A DNA stretch of 46,321 nucleotides from Pseudomonadota bacterium (GCA_023451825.1 JAEXYA010000045.1:1-46321); one strand, 5' to 3'. Numbered from the stretch's first letter, positions 13,690 to 21,968 are shown. A program made the numbers and translations. Notes: generated by a model not told the origin, from the letters alone.

Positions 13690-14873
13690 GGTGGAACGGG
13701 CCTGACCGTCCGCTGTGGCGCGCCCCAAAGTCGGCGATCAAAGCGGGCTTCCTGCCGAAGACCGTCAACCTCGCGCACCTTGTCGATGATCCAGAGAAAC
13801 TGACGAAGGCCTGCGAGAAGATGCAGGCCGAGATGACGCTATGGCTTGCGGGCGTCAAGAAAGGTGGCCAGCGCCAATTCAATGGCACGTTCGGCACCTT
13901 GCTGGATCTCTACACCGACGACCCCGAGAGCAAATTTCAAAGCCTCAAGCCAGCTTCGCGCAAGCCGTATCTCGTCTATACCCGCATGCTGAAGTTTACG
14001 ATCGGCGACCGGCTGATCGACCATTGCAGTGGTCGCGACGCGCAGCGCTGGTTCAACGAATGGAAGAAGCCTGCAAAGGCTGGCCAGGAGCCGCAGGTCG
14101 CCAAGGCGCGCATGGCGATCGCCGTGCTGAAGGCCGCCCTCAGCTATGGTCTGATGTGCCGGCTGCCGGGCTGCGAGGGCTTCCGGGCTGCTCTGCATGC
14201 CGTGCGCTTCGAATCGCTCGATGCCCGCACCGCAGTGATCACCGCCGAGCAGGTTGTCGCTGTCCGGGCGGCAGCACGGGTCATGGGACACGCACCGGCG
14301 GCGCTGGCCTACGCCATCCAGTACGAGGGCGCGATCCGGCAATGGGATGTGCGTGGCCAGTGGATTCCGCTTGCGGACAAGATCCCCTCCGCGATCCACT
14401 GGCGTAAAAAGAAATGGATCGGCCCGACGGCTGCCAATGTTAGTCCTGAGCTCGTGCTGAGCATCATGCCGACCAAAACGGACCGCACCACAGCGGCGAC
14501 GTCCGTGATCGATCTAACGGCCTGCCCCATGGTGATGGATGAGCTGCGTCTCGGGCCCGGCCTGCCCGAGACGGGCCCCCTGATCGTCAACCCGGACACG
14601 GGCCGTCCTTACACAGAAGACGCCTGGCTCGACGTGTGGGATGAGGCGGCAAAGCAGGCCGGACTGCCGGCCGATCTCTGGAATCGCGATCTACGCGCAT
14701 CCGGCGTTACGGAGGGGCGCGAAGCGGACGTGCCGACTGACGACATCAAGAAAGTTGTCGGGCACAGCGCGCGCTCGGAAACGACGTCCAAGGTTTATGA
14801 TCGCGCCGCCCTCGAGGCACAGCGGCGCTTCTCAAAAGCACGCACAGAACGAAGGAAGAAGACCGGCGCATAG
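13656..14873 (+). CDS. Tyrosine recombinase / phage integrase
   Basis: A 405-residue integrase. Residues about 75-185 are the SAM-like core-binding domain (FGTLLDLYTDDPES, then a long helix region to ALSYGLMCRLPG). The catalytic domain follows, with the first arginine in EGAIRQWDVRG, a lysine in PTKTDRTT, the second arginine in RDLRASGVTEG, GH in KVVGHSARSETTS and the tyrosine in KVYDRAALEA. The usual HxLR box reads RDLR, so its histidine is replaced. The ATG at 13656 lies within the Xis-like gene and has only a weak ribosome binding site, suggesting coupled translation. It would catalyse site-specific integration next to ribF. Confidence 0.88.
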   Translation: MEEERAKAPGLRWNGPDRPLWRAPKSAIKAGFLPKTVNLAHLVDDPEKLTKACEKMQAEMTLWLAGVKKGGQRQFNGTFGTLLDLYTDDPESKFQSLKPASRKPYLVYTRMLKFTIGDRLIDHCSGRDAQRWFNEWKKPAKAGQEPQVAKARMAIAVLKAALSYGLMCRLPGCEGFRAALHAVRFESLDARTAVITAEQVVAVRAAARVMGHAPAALAYAIQYEGAIRQWDVRGQWIPLADKIPSAIHWRKKKWIGPTAANVSPELVLSIMPTKTDRTTAATSVIDLTACPMVMDELRLGPGLPETGPLIVNPDTGRPYTEDAWLDVWDEAAKQAGLPADLWNRDLRASGVTEGREADVPTDDIKKVVGHSARSETTSKVYDRAALEAQRRFSKARTERRKKTGA

Positions 14874-14927
14874 GCCCGGCGCACACGGCGCATCGGCACC
14901 AGAAATTTCAACGCGCTACGGGTCGCT

Positions 14928-14950
14928 CCGGTTATTTTCCCGTTAACCGG
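14928..14950. repeat. Inverted repeat between integrase and ribF
   Basis: CCGGTTA (14928-14934) and TAACCGG (14944-14950) are perfect complements separated by 9 bases. The site lies 54 bases after the integrase stop, where an attachment core would be expected. No matching copy was found near the left end, so it could equally be a weak terminator. No other feature is seen in 14874-15077. Confidence 0.3.
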
Positions 14951-15077
14951 GAGGCGGCGGTAAATCTGTCAAATTGGAATGGAACACCGATACCAACCGA
15001 GGCCTGTGCGTGGCTTGACTGGGTGCCGCCCCCGCGCCACGGTCCGCGCAGATCGAAAACCATCAACGAATCCAATT

Positions 15078-16049
15078 ATGACGCCTGATTTTACCGTAAT
15101 CCGCGACACCACCCCTTTGAGCGACATCCCGAGGGGATGCGTGGTGGCGATGGGTAATTTCGATGGCGTGCATCTCGGCCACCGCGCCGTCATCGGTGCT
15201 GCACTCCGCATGGCCGAACTGCACAAGACGCGCGCGCTCGCTGTCACATTCGAACCGCATCCGCGGCTGTTTTTCAGCCCGAACACCCCGCAATTCCGCC
15301 TGTCAGACGAAACAGCGAAGCTGCGGCTGCTGGCGGGAACCGGTTTGGCCGGAGCCGTGGTGATGACATTCGACAGAGGCCGCGCCGGCACCACCGCGCA
15401 TGATTTCATTCACCACGATCTCATCGAGCGGCTCGGCATCAGCGGCATTGCGGTCGGCTACGACTTCCATTTCGGCAAGGGCCGCACCGGCTCTCCTAGC
15501 CTGCTTGCCACCGAGATGCCCCGGCTTGGCATCGAGGTCGATATCCAGCCGCATGTGGATATCGACGAGCGGCCGGTGTCCTCCACGGCCATTCGCATGG
15601 CGCTGGCGGAGGGACAGATCACTGAAGCCACCGAGATGCTGCAGGGGCCGTGGTTCATCACCGGCGAGGTGATCCATGGCAAAAAGCTCGGCCGCGATCT
15701 CGGTTTCCCTACGGCCAACATCCGCCTGCCGACGAGTTGCGGGCTGCGCCATGGCATTTACGCAGTGCGCGTCGGCCGCGGCAGCGAACGCTTCGACGGC
15801 GTCGCGTCCTTCGGGCGCCGGCCGACATTCGATAATGGCGCGCCACTGCTGGAAGTATATCTGTTCGACTTCAAGGGTGATTTGTACGGGCAGCAGCTAG
15901 ATGTCGCGTTCATCGCCTATATTCGCGATGAGATGAAGTTCGAGGGCATCGAGCCGTTGATTGTTCAGATGAACGATGACAGCGCGAAGGCGCGTGCGGC
16001 TTTGGCAGCGGCGCCGGATGCGTTTCCGAGGCTGGGGAAGGTCGAGTAA
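15078..16049 (+). CDS. ribF: Bifunctional riboflavin kinase / FAD synthetase
   Basis: A 323-residue cytoplasmic enzyme that phosphorylates riboflavin to FMN and adenylates FMN to FAD. The N-terminal nucleotidyltransferase-like domain carries AMGNFDGVHLGHR (about residues 26-38) and the STAIR-type motif VSSTAIRMAL; the C-terminal kinase domain carries GKKLGRDLGFPTANI and the VASFGRRPTFD strand. Start MTPDFTVIRD at 15078 fits homologues; the 33 residues upstream in frame are not expected, though the ribosome binding site is weak. It is the first chromosomal gene to the right of the element. Confidence 0.95.
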   Translation: MTPDFTVIRDTTPLSDIPRGCVVAMGNFDGVHLGHRAVIGAALRMAELHKTRALAVTFEPHPRLFFSPNTPQFRLSDETAKLRLLAGTGLAGAVVMTFDRGRAGTTAHDFIHHDLIERLGISGIAVGYDFHFGKGRTGSPSLLATEMPRLGIEVDIQPHVDIDERPVSSTAIRMALAEGQITEATEMLQGPWFITGEVIHGKKLGRDLGFPTANIRLPTSCGLRHGIYAVRVGRGSERFDGVASFGRRPTFDNGAPLLEVYLFDFKGDLYGQQLDVAFIAYIRDEMKFEGIEPLIVQMNDDSAKARAALAAAPDAFPRLGKVE

Positions 16050-16057
16050 TATCTGCC

Positions 16058-16501
16058 CTATTTCCACAAACGCGGGTCATCATGCGCGATCGTCGTTTCG
16101 ACGATCCTCACGGCAGATGGCACGGCGTGGACTGGATTGAACAGATAGTTCGATGCGTGAGCCGCGACGGCCGACGGGACGCGCAGCAGCGATCTTGTGC
16201 CGTTGGACAGCCACTTGTCGCCTATTCTGCGCGTGAAATCGATGTCATCGCGCCAGTCGATGGGTAACGTCCGAACATCGATCTCATCAGCTGCGATGAT
16301 GTCCGGGATGTGAATCCGGAGCAACTGATAGGTTGACGGCAGTTCGTCGCGATCGATATGGACAAGTCGCTCCAAAAGAGCGGTCGATGGGTGGTCGGCG
16401 AGATAGACGACGGGACGGCCACGCGTATGCCAGCGACCATTCGCCAATAAACCTCCCGTTCCGGCGAGATCGGGAAAGATGGACACTCGCCAAAGCTCCA
16501 T
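16058..16501 (-). CDS. RES-domain toxin
   Basis: A 147-residue protein covering the whole RES domain. The conserved residues are present: R in LWRVS, the GGLLANGRWHTRG segment, Y in PVVYLAD, E in TALLERLVH and S in HASNYL near the end. RES toxins of the MbcT/ParT type degrade NAD+ or ADP-ribosylate a target, causing growth arrest unless bound by the partner. It starts 9 bases after the stop of the antitoxin gene. An in-frame TTG at 16507 is an alternative start. The pair lies tail-to-tail with ribF. Confidence 0.9.
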   Translation of the reverse strand: MELWRVSIFPDLAGTGGLLANGRWHTRGRPVVYLADHPSTALLERLVHIDRDELPSTYQLLRIHIPDIIAADEIDVRTLPIDWRDDIDFTRRIGDKWLSNGTRSLLRVPSAVAAHASNYLFNPVHAVPSAVRIVETTIAHDDPRLWK

Positions 16502-16510
16502 GAGCAATAC

Positions 16511-16801
16511 TCAGGCGACGATACCGTGAGCGATCTGTTCCAGAGTTTCGCGAACGACAGCGAGGCCGAGTTCGTCTTTCATGAGATCAAGCGGGGCCTG
16601 CCCCGCCAGCGACTTGTTAGGACGCCCGAGCCATCGCTCGGCCTTGGCCTCGTCGCCGAAAACGCTGTTTGCCAGTGCGCGGATCTCGATGACGCTCGGC
16701 CGCTCTCCGGCCAAAGCCGCCTGCGCCTCTTCCGCGACGGGGCCTTTGCGCCTTAGATCCTTCAGGCTTTCATACTGCTCGATGCGGGTGCGCGGGTTCA
16801 T
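16511..16801 (-). CDS. Xre/MbcA/ParS-type antitoxin (DUF2384)
   Basis: A 96-residue protein. The C-terminal toxin-binding DUF2384 domain is clear: VFGDEAKAERWLGRPNKSLA, then GQAPLDLMKDELGLAVVRET, the consensus shape of FGdeekA-WL-pn-aL-G--P-dll. The N-terminal part is shorter than in full Xre antitoxins, so the DNA-binding domain seems reduced. ATG 16801 follows GAGG; the GTG at 16810 is less likely. It neutralises the RES protein by covering its active site and usually represses the operon. Confidence 0.9.
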   Translation of the reverse strand: MNPRTRIEQYESLKDLRRKGPVAEEAQAALAGERPSVIEIRALANSVFGDEAKAERWLGRPNKSLAGQAPLDLMKDELGLAVVRETLEQIAHGIVA

Positions 16802-16824
16802 TTGCCTCACTCCACGATCTCAAC

Positions 16825-16852
16825 AAAATAAACCGCTAGGTGCAAAATACAA
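16825..16852 (-). promoter_or_regulatory. Probable promoter of the toxin-antitoxin operon
   Basis: Read leftward, TTGTAT (16847-16852) and TATTTT (16825-16830) are separated by 16 bases and lie 24 bases before the antitoxin ATG. The spot is AT-rich compared with its surroundings. Confidence 0.45.
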
Positions 16853-16912
16853 CCATCGCCAACCCCTCCAGCGCCTGGGAGACCTCCCCTGACCAAGACC
16901 GAAAAACAGAAG

Positions 16913-17452
16913 ATGATCGCCGGCGAGCTCTACAATCCCGCCGGCAATGCCGAGCTTGCTGCGGACGAAGCCGCTGCCAAGGCGTGGATGGCGCGCTACA
17001 ATGCGACCATGAACGGGACCAATGCCGAGCGCCATGCGCTGCTGGTCGAGCAGTTCAAGCAGGTCGGCAAGGACGTGGTGATCCGGCCGCCTTTCTTCAT
17101 CGACTACGGCTACAACATCACCGTCGGTGACGGCGTATTCATGAATTTCAACTGCGTCATCCTCGACATCACGAGCGTGACCATCGGAGACCGCACCCAG
17201 ATCGGGCCGGGCGTGCAGATCCTGGCGGCGGACCATCCGCGCGATGCGGCCACACGGCGCAAGATGCTGGAATTCGGCCGGCCGGTGAGCATCGGCGCCG
17301 ATGTCTGGATCGGCGGCGGGGCGATCATCCTGCCGGGGGTGACGATTGGCGACGGCGCCCTGATCGGGGCCGGGGCGGTGGTGACGCGGAACGTGCCGGA
17401 TGGCGTCACGGTGGTCGGGAATCCCGCCCGGCCGGTGATTCCGCGGGTCTGA
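16913..17452 (+). CDS. Maltose O-acetyltransferase-like hexapeptide transferase
   Basis: A 179-residue left-handed beta-helix acetyltransferase. The N-terminal Maa/NodL-type domain (MIAGELYNPAGNAELAADEA) precedes hexapeptide turns (ITVGDGVFMNFNC; VTIGDRTQIGPGV; VSIGADVWIGGGA; VTIGDGALIGAGA). The catalytic histidine is in ILAADHPRDA. It transfers acetyl from acetyl-CoA to a sugar; the true substrate is unknown. Most relatives begin MTKTEKQKM; here the codon at the position of that first methionine is CTG (16889-16891), preceded by GGGAG, so translation starts either at that CTG or at the ATG at 16913, which lacks a good ribosome binding site. Confidence 0.88.
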   Translation: MIAGELYNPAGNAELAADEAAAKAWMARYNATMNGTNAERHALLVEQFKQVGKDVVIRPPFFIDYGYNITVGDGVFMNFNCVILDITSVTIGDRTQIGPGVQILAADHPRDAATRRKMLEFGRPVSIGADVWIGGGAIILPGVTIGDGALIGAGAVVTRNVPDGVTVVGNPARPVIPRV

Positions 17453-17651
17453 CCCGCCGGCTTCCGGGCAATCCAGCGCTTTGCGATCCCTGTTCCCCCT
17501 GCTATGGAATGCCCGATGTCTGCACGGCGCCCCATCATAAGCATTATCGGCCCGGCTTCCGCCTGAGCTTCGCTCGGCGCAAGACCGGGACCGACCTGTT
17601 TCATCGCGTTTTCGACGCGTTTCAGCGCCATTCGAGCTAGCCAGAGCCCCC

Positions 17652-20600
17652 ATGTCCGATAAGCCCGCGACCCAAAAAGACGTTAACGACTATTCGAAAA
17701 CCCTCTATCTGCCGCAGACCGAGTTCCCGATGCGCGCCGGCCTGCCCACCAGCGAGCCGAAGATGCTGGAGCGCTGGAAGGAAATCGACCTCTACGGCCA
17801 GCTGCGCGAGAGCGCGAAGGGCAAGCCGAAATTCGTGCTGCATGACGGCCCGCCCTATGCGAACGGCAACATCCATATCGGCCACGCGCTCAACAAGATC
17901 CTCAAGGACGTGGTGACCAAGAGCCAGCAGATGCTGGGCTTCGACTCCAACTACGTGCCGGGCTGGGACTGCCACGGCCTGCCCATCGAGTGGAAGATCG
18001 AGGAAGAGAACTACCGCTCCAAGGGCAAGACCAAGCCGAACTTCAAGGACGGCGCGGCGATGATCGCGTTCCGCCAGGAATGCCGCGCCTATGCGGGCAA
18101 GTGGCTCGACATCCAGCGCGAGGAATTCAAGCGCCTCGGCATCATCGGCGACTGGGCCGGCCGCTATGCCACCATGGACTTCTTCGCCGAAGCGCAGATC
18201 GCGCGCGAACTGATGAAATTCGCCGCCAACGGCACGCTGTATCGCGGCTCCAAGCCTGTGATGTGGAGCGTGGTCGAGAAGACCGCGCTGGCCGAAGCGG
18301 AAGTGGAATATGAGGACTACACATCGGATGCGGTGTGGGTGAAATTCCCGGTCGCCGCCGAATACGGCCGTTTGGCAAAAGCGTCAGTGGTGATCTGGAC
18401 CACCACGCCATGGACCCTGCCCGCCAACCGCGCCATCTCGTTCTCGTCGAAGATCGCCTATGGCCTCTATGAGGTCACCGAGGCGCCGGAGGACAACTGG
18501 CTGAAAACCGGTGATCTCCTGATCCTCGCCGATGCACTCGCAGAGAGCGTTTTCAAGCAGGCGCGCGTCACCTCGTTCAAGAAGAGCAGCGAGCTGTCGT
18601 CCGACATCCTCGAGGATCTCGAATGCCGCCATCCGCTCAAAGGTTTTGCCGGCGGCTATGACTTCATCGTGCCGCTGCTGAATGGCGATCACGTCACCGA
18701 CGATGCCGGCACCGGTTTTGTGCATACAGCGCCGAGCCACGGCCGCGACGACTTCGATATCTGGATGTCGAATGGCCGTCAGCTCACCGAGCGCGGCATC
18801 GCGACGACGATCCCCTACACCGTCGACGAAAACGGCGCGCTCACCGAGCAGGCGCCGGGCTTCACCGGCACGCGCGTGCTCAACGACAAGGGCGAGAAGG
18901 GCGACGCCAACGAGGCCGTGATCAAGGAGCTGGTCGCGCGTGGCATGCTGGTGGCGCGGTCGCGCCTGAAGCACCAGTATCCGCATTCCTGGCGCTCCAA
19001 GAAGCCGGTGATCTATCGCAACACGCCGCAATGGTTCATCGCGATGGACAAGGATATTCAAGACGACGGCCAGGCGAAGAGCGGCGATACGCTGCGCGCC
19101 CGCTCCCTCGATGCCATCAAGGTGACGCAATGGGTGCCGGCCGCCGGCCAGAACCGCATCACCGGCATGATCTCCGGCCGCCCCGACTGGGTGATCTCGC
19201 GCCAGCGCGCCTGGGGCGTGCCGATCGCCGTGTTCGTGCGCGAGACCGGCGATGGCTCGGCCGAGATCCTGCAGAATGCCGATGTGAACAAGCGCATCGC
19301 CGATGCTTTTGAGGCGGAAGGCGCCGACGCCTGGTATGCCGAAGGCGCGCGCGAGCGTTTCCTTGGCTCGCTGGCGAATGAGGACTGGAAGAAGGTCGAC
19401 GACATCTGCGACGTCTGGTTCGACTCGGGCTCGACGCACGCCTTCGTGCTGGAAGACCCCGTGCATTTCCCAGGCCTCGCCGGCATCAAGCGCAAGGTCG
19501 ATGGCGGCAACGACACCGTCATGTATCTCGAAGGCTCCGACCAGCATCGCGGCTGGTTCCACTCGTCGCTGCTGGAGAGCTGCGGCACGCGCGGCCGCGC
19601 GCCCTACGATGTCGTGCTCACCCATGGTTTCACGCTGGACGAGAACGGGCGAAAGATGTCGAAGTCGCTCGGCAACACGATCGAGCCGCAGAAGGTGATC
19701 AAGGATTCCGGCGCCGACATCCTGCGCCTGTGGGTCTGCGCCACCGACTATGCCGACGACCAGCGCATCGGCCCGGAGATCATCAAGAACACCATCGAGA
19801 CCTATCGCAAGCTGCGCAACAGCGTGCGCTGGATGCTCGGCACGCTGCATCATTACGACAAGAAAGATGCGGTCGCGTTCAAGGACATGCCGGAACTTGA
19901 GCGCCTGATGCTGCATCAGCTCGCCGAGATCGATGCGAGGGTGCAGCAGGCCTACAAGGATTTCGACTACAAGACCGTGGTGGCCTCGCTCGCGACCTTC
20001 ATGAACACCGAGCTCTCGGCGTTCTATTTCGATATCCGCAAGGACACGCTGTATTGCGACGCGCCCTCTTCGGTCGCGCGCAAGGCGGCACTGACGGCGA
20101 TCGACACGATCTGCGACGCGATCCTGAAATGGCTGGCGCCGATCCTGTCCTTCACCATGGACGAAGCCTGGCGGATGTATCGCCCGGATGCGGAGCCCTC
20201 GGTGCATCTGACCGTGTTTCCGGAAGGACTTGCGCAGTTCAAGGATGAAGCGCTCGCGAAGAAGTGGGAAGATATCCGCAAGATCCGACGTGTCGTAACA
20301 GGTGCCTTAGAATTGGAACGCGCAGCTAAGAAAATTGGCTCGTCTCTCGAAGCCTCGCCAGTTGTTTATATCTCGGACTGGAACGCACCGTTCGTTGACC
20401 TTAAGGCGACACTTATCGGTGTAGATCTTGCTGAGGTCTGTATTACCTCGAGCCTCACGGTCGAAGAAGGCGTGCCGCCAGCGGGCTCATTCATTCTCAA
20501 AGAGGTCGAGGGCGTCGCCGTCGTCGTGGAAAAGGCCGTCGGCACGAAGTGTGCGCGGTCCTGGAAGATCCTGCCAACGGTCGGCGAGGACAAAGACTAT

Positions 20601-20666
20601 CCGGACGTGACGCCGCGCGACGCGCAGGCACTGCGTGAATGGAAGGCGCTGGGAGTCGCCGTGTGA
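17652..20666 (+). CDS. ileS: Isoleucyl-tRNA synthetase
   Basis: A 1004-residue class I synthetase that charges tRNA-Ile. The HIGH motif is at residues 75-78 (NGNIHIGHAL), the WDCHGLPIE zinc-loop-like segment follows, the editing domain has WTTTPWTLPANRA and HTAPSHGRDDF, and KMSKS is at 668-672 (NGRKMSKSLGN). The C-terminal anticodon-binding domain is complete and ends without a cysteine zinc finger, as in many alphaproteobacteria. Between about 20281 and 20470 codon use shifts to A/T-ending codons unlike the rest of the gene. No T-box is seen in the 199 bases upstream. The stop overlaps the lspA GTG. Confidence 0.97.
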   Translation: MSDKPATQKDVNDYSKTLYLPQTEFPMRAGLPTSEPKMLERWKEIDLYGQLRESAKGKPKFVLHDGPPYANGNIHIGHALNKILKDVVTKSQQMLGFDSNYVPGWDCHGLPIEWKIEEENYRSKGKTKPNFKDGAAMIAFRQECRAYAGKWLDIQREEFKRLGIIGDWAGRYATMDFFAEAQIARELMKFAANGTLYRGSKPVMWSVVEKTALAEAEVEYEDYTSDAVWVKFPVAAEYGRLAKASVVIWTTTPWTLPANRAISFSSKIAYGLYEVTEAPEDNWLKTGDLLILADALAESVFKQARVTSFKKSSELSSDILEDLECRHPLKGFAGGYDFIVPLLNGDHVTDDAGTGFVHTAPSHGRDDFDIWMSNGRQLTERGIATTIPYTVDENGALTEQAPGFTGTRVLNDKGEKGDANEAVIKELVARGMLVARSRLKHQYPHSWRSKKPVIYRNTPQWFIAMDKDIQDDGQAKSGDTLRARSLDAIKVTQWVPAAGQNRITGMISGRPDWVISRQRAWGVPIAVFVRETGDGSAEILQNADVNKRIADAFEAEGADAWYAEGARERFLGSLANEDWKKVDDICDVWFDSGSTHAFVLEDPVHFPGLAGIKRKVDGGNDTVMYLEGSDQHRGWFHSSLLESCGTRGRAPYDVVLTHGFTLDENGRKMSKSLGNTIEPQKVIKDSGADILRLWVCATDYADDQRIGPEIIKNTIETYRKLRNSVRWMLGTLHHYDKKDAVAFKDMPELERLMLHQLAEIDARVQQAYKDFDYKTVVASLATFMNTELSAFYFDIRKDTLYCDAPSSVARKAALTAIDTICDAILKWLAPILSFTMDEAWRMYRPDAEPSVHLTVFPEGLAQFKDEALAKKWEDIRKIRRVVTGALELERAAKKIGSSLEASPVVYISDWNAPFVDLKATLIGVDLAEVCITSSLTVEEGVPPAGSFILKEVEGVAVVVEKAVGTKCARSWKILPTVGEDKDYPDVTPRDAQALREWKALGVAV

Positions 20667-21160
20667 CCTCCCCCGCCCGCTCCGGCCTGATCGTTGCCAT
20701 CGCCACCCTGATCCTCGATCAGGCGTCGAAGCTGTGGCTGCTGCACGGCTTCGATCTCGGCCATCGCGGGCTGGTGAAGGTGCTGCCCTTCTTCGACCTG
20801 ATCCTCGCCTGGAATACCGGCATCAGCTATGGCTGGTTCTCGGATTCGGGGCCGACCGGCCAGGTGCTGCTGCTCGGCTTCAAGATCGTGGCGGTGATTG
20901 CCCTCACCGTCTGGATGGTCCGTGCCAACACCCGGCTTGCGACAATTGCACTCGGGCTGATCATCGGCGGCGCCATCGGCAATGCCATCGACCGGTTCGC
21001 TTACGGCGCCGTGGTCGATTTTGCCCTGCTGCACGCCGAAATCGGCGGCAAGACCTACAACTGGTACGTGTTTAACGTTGCCGATGTCGCCATCGTTGCC
21101 GGTGTGGCGGCCTTGCTGTATGACTCCTTCTTCGGCGCACCCGCCGTAAAAGCGCCCTGA
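20663..21160 (+). CDS. lspA: Lipoprotein signal peptidase II
   Basis: A 165-residue inner-membrane aspartyl protease with four hydrophobic segments that removes signal peptides from diacylglyceryl prolipoproteins. The signatures are NTGISYGWF, GGAIGNAIDRFAYGAVVDF with the first catalytic aspartate, and FNVADVAI with the second. The GTG at 20663 overlaps the ileS stop (GTGA) and matches the normal N-terminus; an in-frame ATG at 20639 would add 8 residues with no ribosome binding site. The ileS-lspA order is conserved in proteobacteria. Confidence 0.96.
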   Translation: MTSPARSGLIVAIATLILDQASKLWLLHGFDLGHRGLVKVLPFFDLILAWNTGISYGWFSDSGPTGQVLLLGFKIVAVIALTVWMVRANTRLATIALGLIIGGAIGNAIDRFAYGAVVDFALLHAEIGGKTYNWYVFNVADVAIVAGVAALLYDSFFGAPAVKAP

Positions 21161-21239
21161 TCCCAGCCGATATGCGAGGCCACGGGCGATAGCTGCGGAA
21201 CTGCGACATTTTCGCCAATCCGCCAGAGATTTGAACAGG

Positions 21240-21968
21240 ATGAACACGATGCGCGAGACCGGGACCGGTTGGGCTCTGCACCTTTCATCGGGCGCTCTGA
21301 AGCGCTCCTTGCGACTGGCGACGATTGCGCTCAGCCTCGGCCTTGCGATGTCTGCAACCGCATCTCATGCCGCCGACGACGACGATGACGGCCTGACCTT
21401 CGAGGAACGCGCCATCAAGTCGCTGATGACCGGCCTCGGCGGCACCAATATGGAAAATTCCGGCATCGATTATCGCGAGCGCTCGCCGCTGGTGGTTCCG
21501 CCGCGTCTCGATCTGCCGCAGCCGGCCGCCAGCAGCAATCCTGCCGCCGTCGCCAACTGGCCGAAGGACCCGGACGTCAAGGCGCGCCGCGAAGCTGCCG
21601 CAGCAGCGCGAACCGGCGGCCGCCCGGAAGCCGTGCTCGAAGCGTCGCGCCCGCTCACCCCGTCCGAAATGGCGCCGAAGCGCGCCAAGGTGTCGTCCTC
21701 GGGTGTCGATAACTCGCATCCCGGCGATCCCAGCAAGAATATCGTGCTGAGCCCGAGCCAGCTCGGCGTCTCCAGCGGCATGTTCAAGAACATGTTCGGC
21801 GGCAATAAGGGCGAGGTCGCCGAGTTCAAGGGCGAACCGACCCGCGACGCGCTGACCCAGCCGCCGGCCGGCTACCAGACGCCGGCACAGGGTTATGCCT
21901 ACGGCACCGGCCCGAAGGAAGTCATGCGCAACGAGTACAATATCAACCCGATGACGGGTAAATATTGA
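21240..21968 (+). CDS. Secreted DUF3035/BamF-like protein
   Basis: A 242-residue protein with a signal peptide (helix LRLATIALSLGLAMSATASH, cleavage after SHA) but no lipobox cysteine. The rest is proline-rich and probably extended. The segment ERSPLVVPPRLDLPQPA resembles the PLVVPP core of DUF3035 proteins, known in other alphaproteobacteria as the BamF subunit of the outer-membrane protein assembly complex, and those genes also sit between lspA and M16 peptidases. The match is short, so the assignment rests on motif plus gene order. A second ATG at 21249 has better spacing from AGGA. It probably works in the periplasm. Confidence 0.6.
   Translation: MNTMRETGTGWALHLSSGALKRSLRLATIALSLGLAMSATASHAADDDDDGLTFEERAIKSLMTGLGGTNMENSGIDYRERSPLVVPPRLDLPQPAASSNPAAVANWPKDPDVKARREAAAAARTGGRPEAVLEASRPLTPSEMAPKRAKVSSSGVDNSHPGDPSKNIVLSPSQLGVSSGMFKNMFGGNKGEVAEFKGEPTRDALTQPPAGYQTPAQGYAYGTGPKEVMRNEYNINPMTGKY

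Larger units (their letters stand above)
1387..14873. mobile_element. Integrated phage-related element without visible structural genes
   Basis: The span is bounded by the last phage-type gene on the left and by the integrase on the right, next to the core gene ribF. It holds a tyrosine integrase, an Xis-like protein, RNase HI, a divergent immunity region (Cro-like and CI-like proteins), a Rha/KilAC antirepressor, a DUF1376 replication-type protein and a run of tiny overlapping genes with ATGA junctions. No terminase, portal, capsid, tail, holin or endolysin gene can be recognised. I could not find direct repeats marking attL and attR, so both ends are approximate, and the MarR gene at 872 may or may not be inside. 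It is either a prophage that lost its late genes or a satellite-type element. Confidence 0.75.

Noticed and set aside
14928..14950. Inverted repeat taken as the attachment core
   Set aside because: No matching copy is present near the left end; kept only as a repeat.
18384..20207. 607-residue antisense frame within ileS
   Set aside because: It mirrors the third-position GC bias of ileS; the protein has no recognisable features, and ileS is certain.
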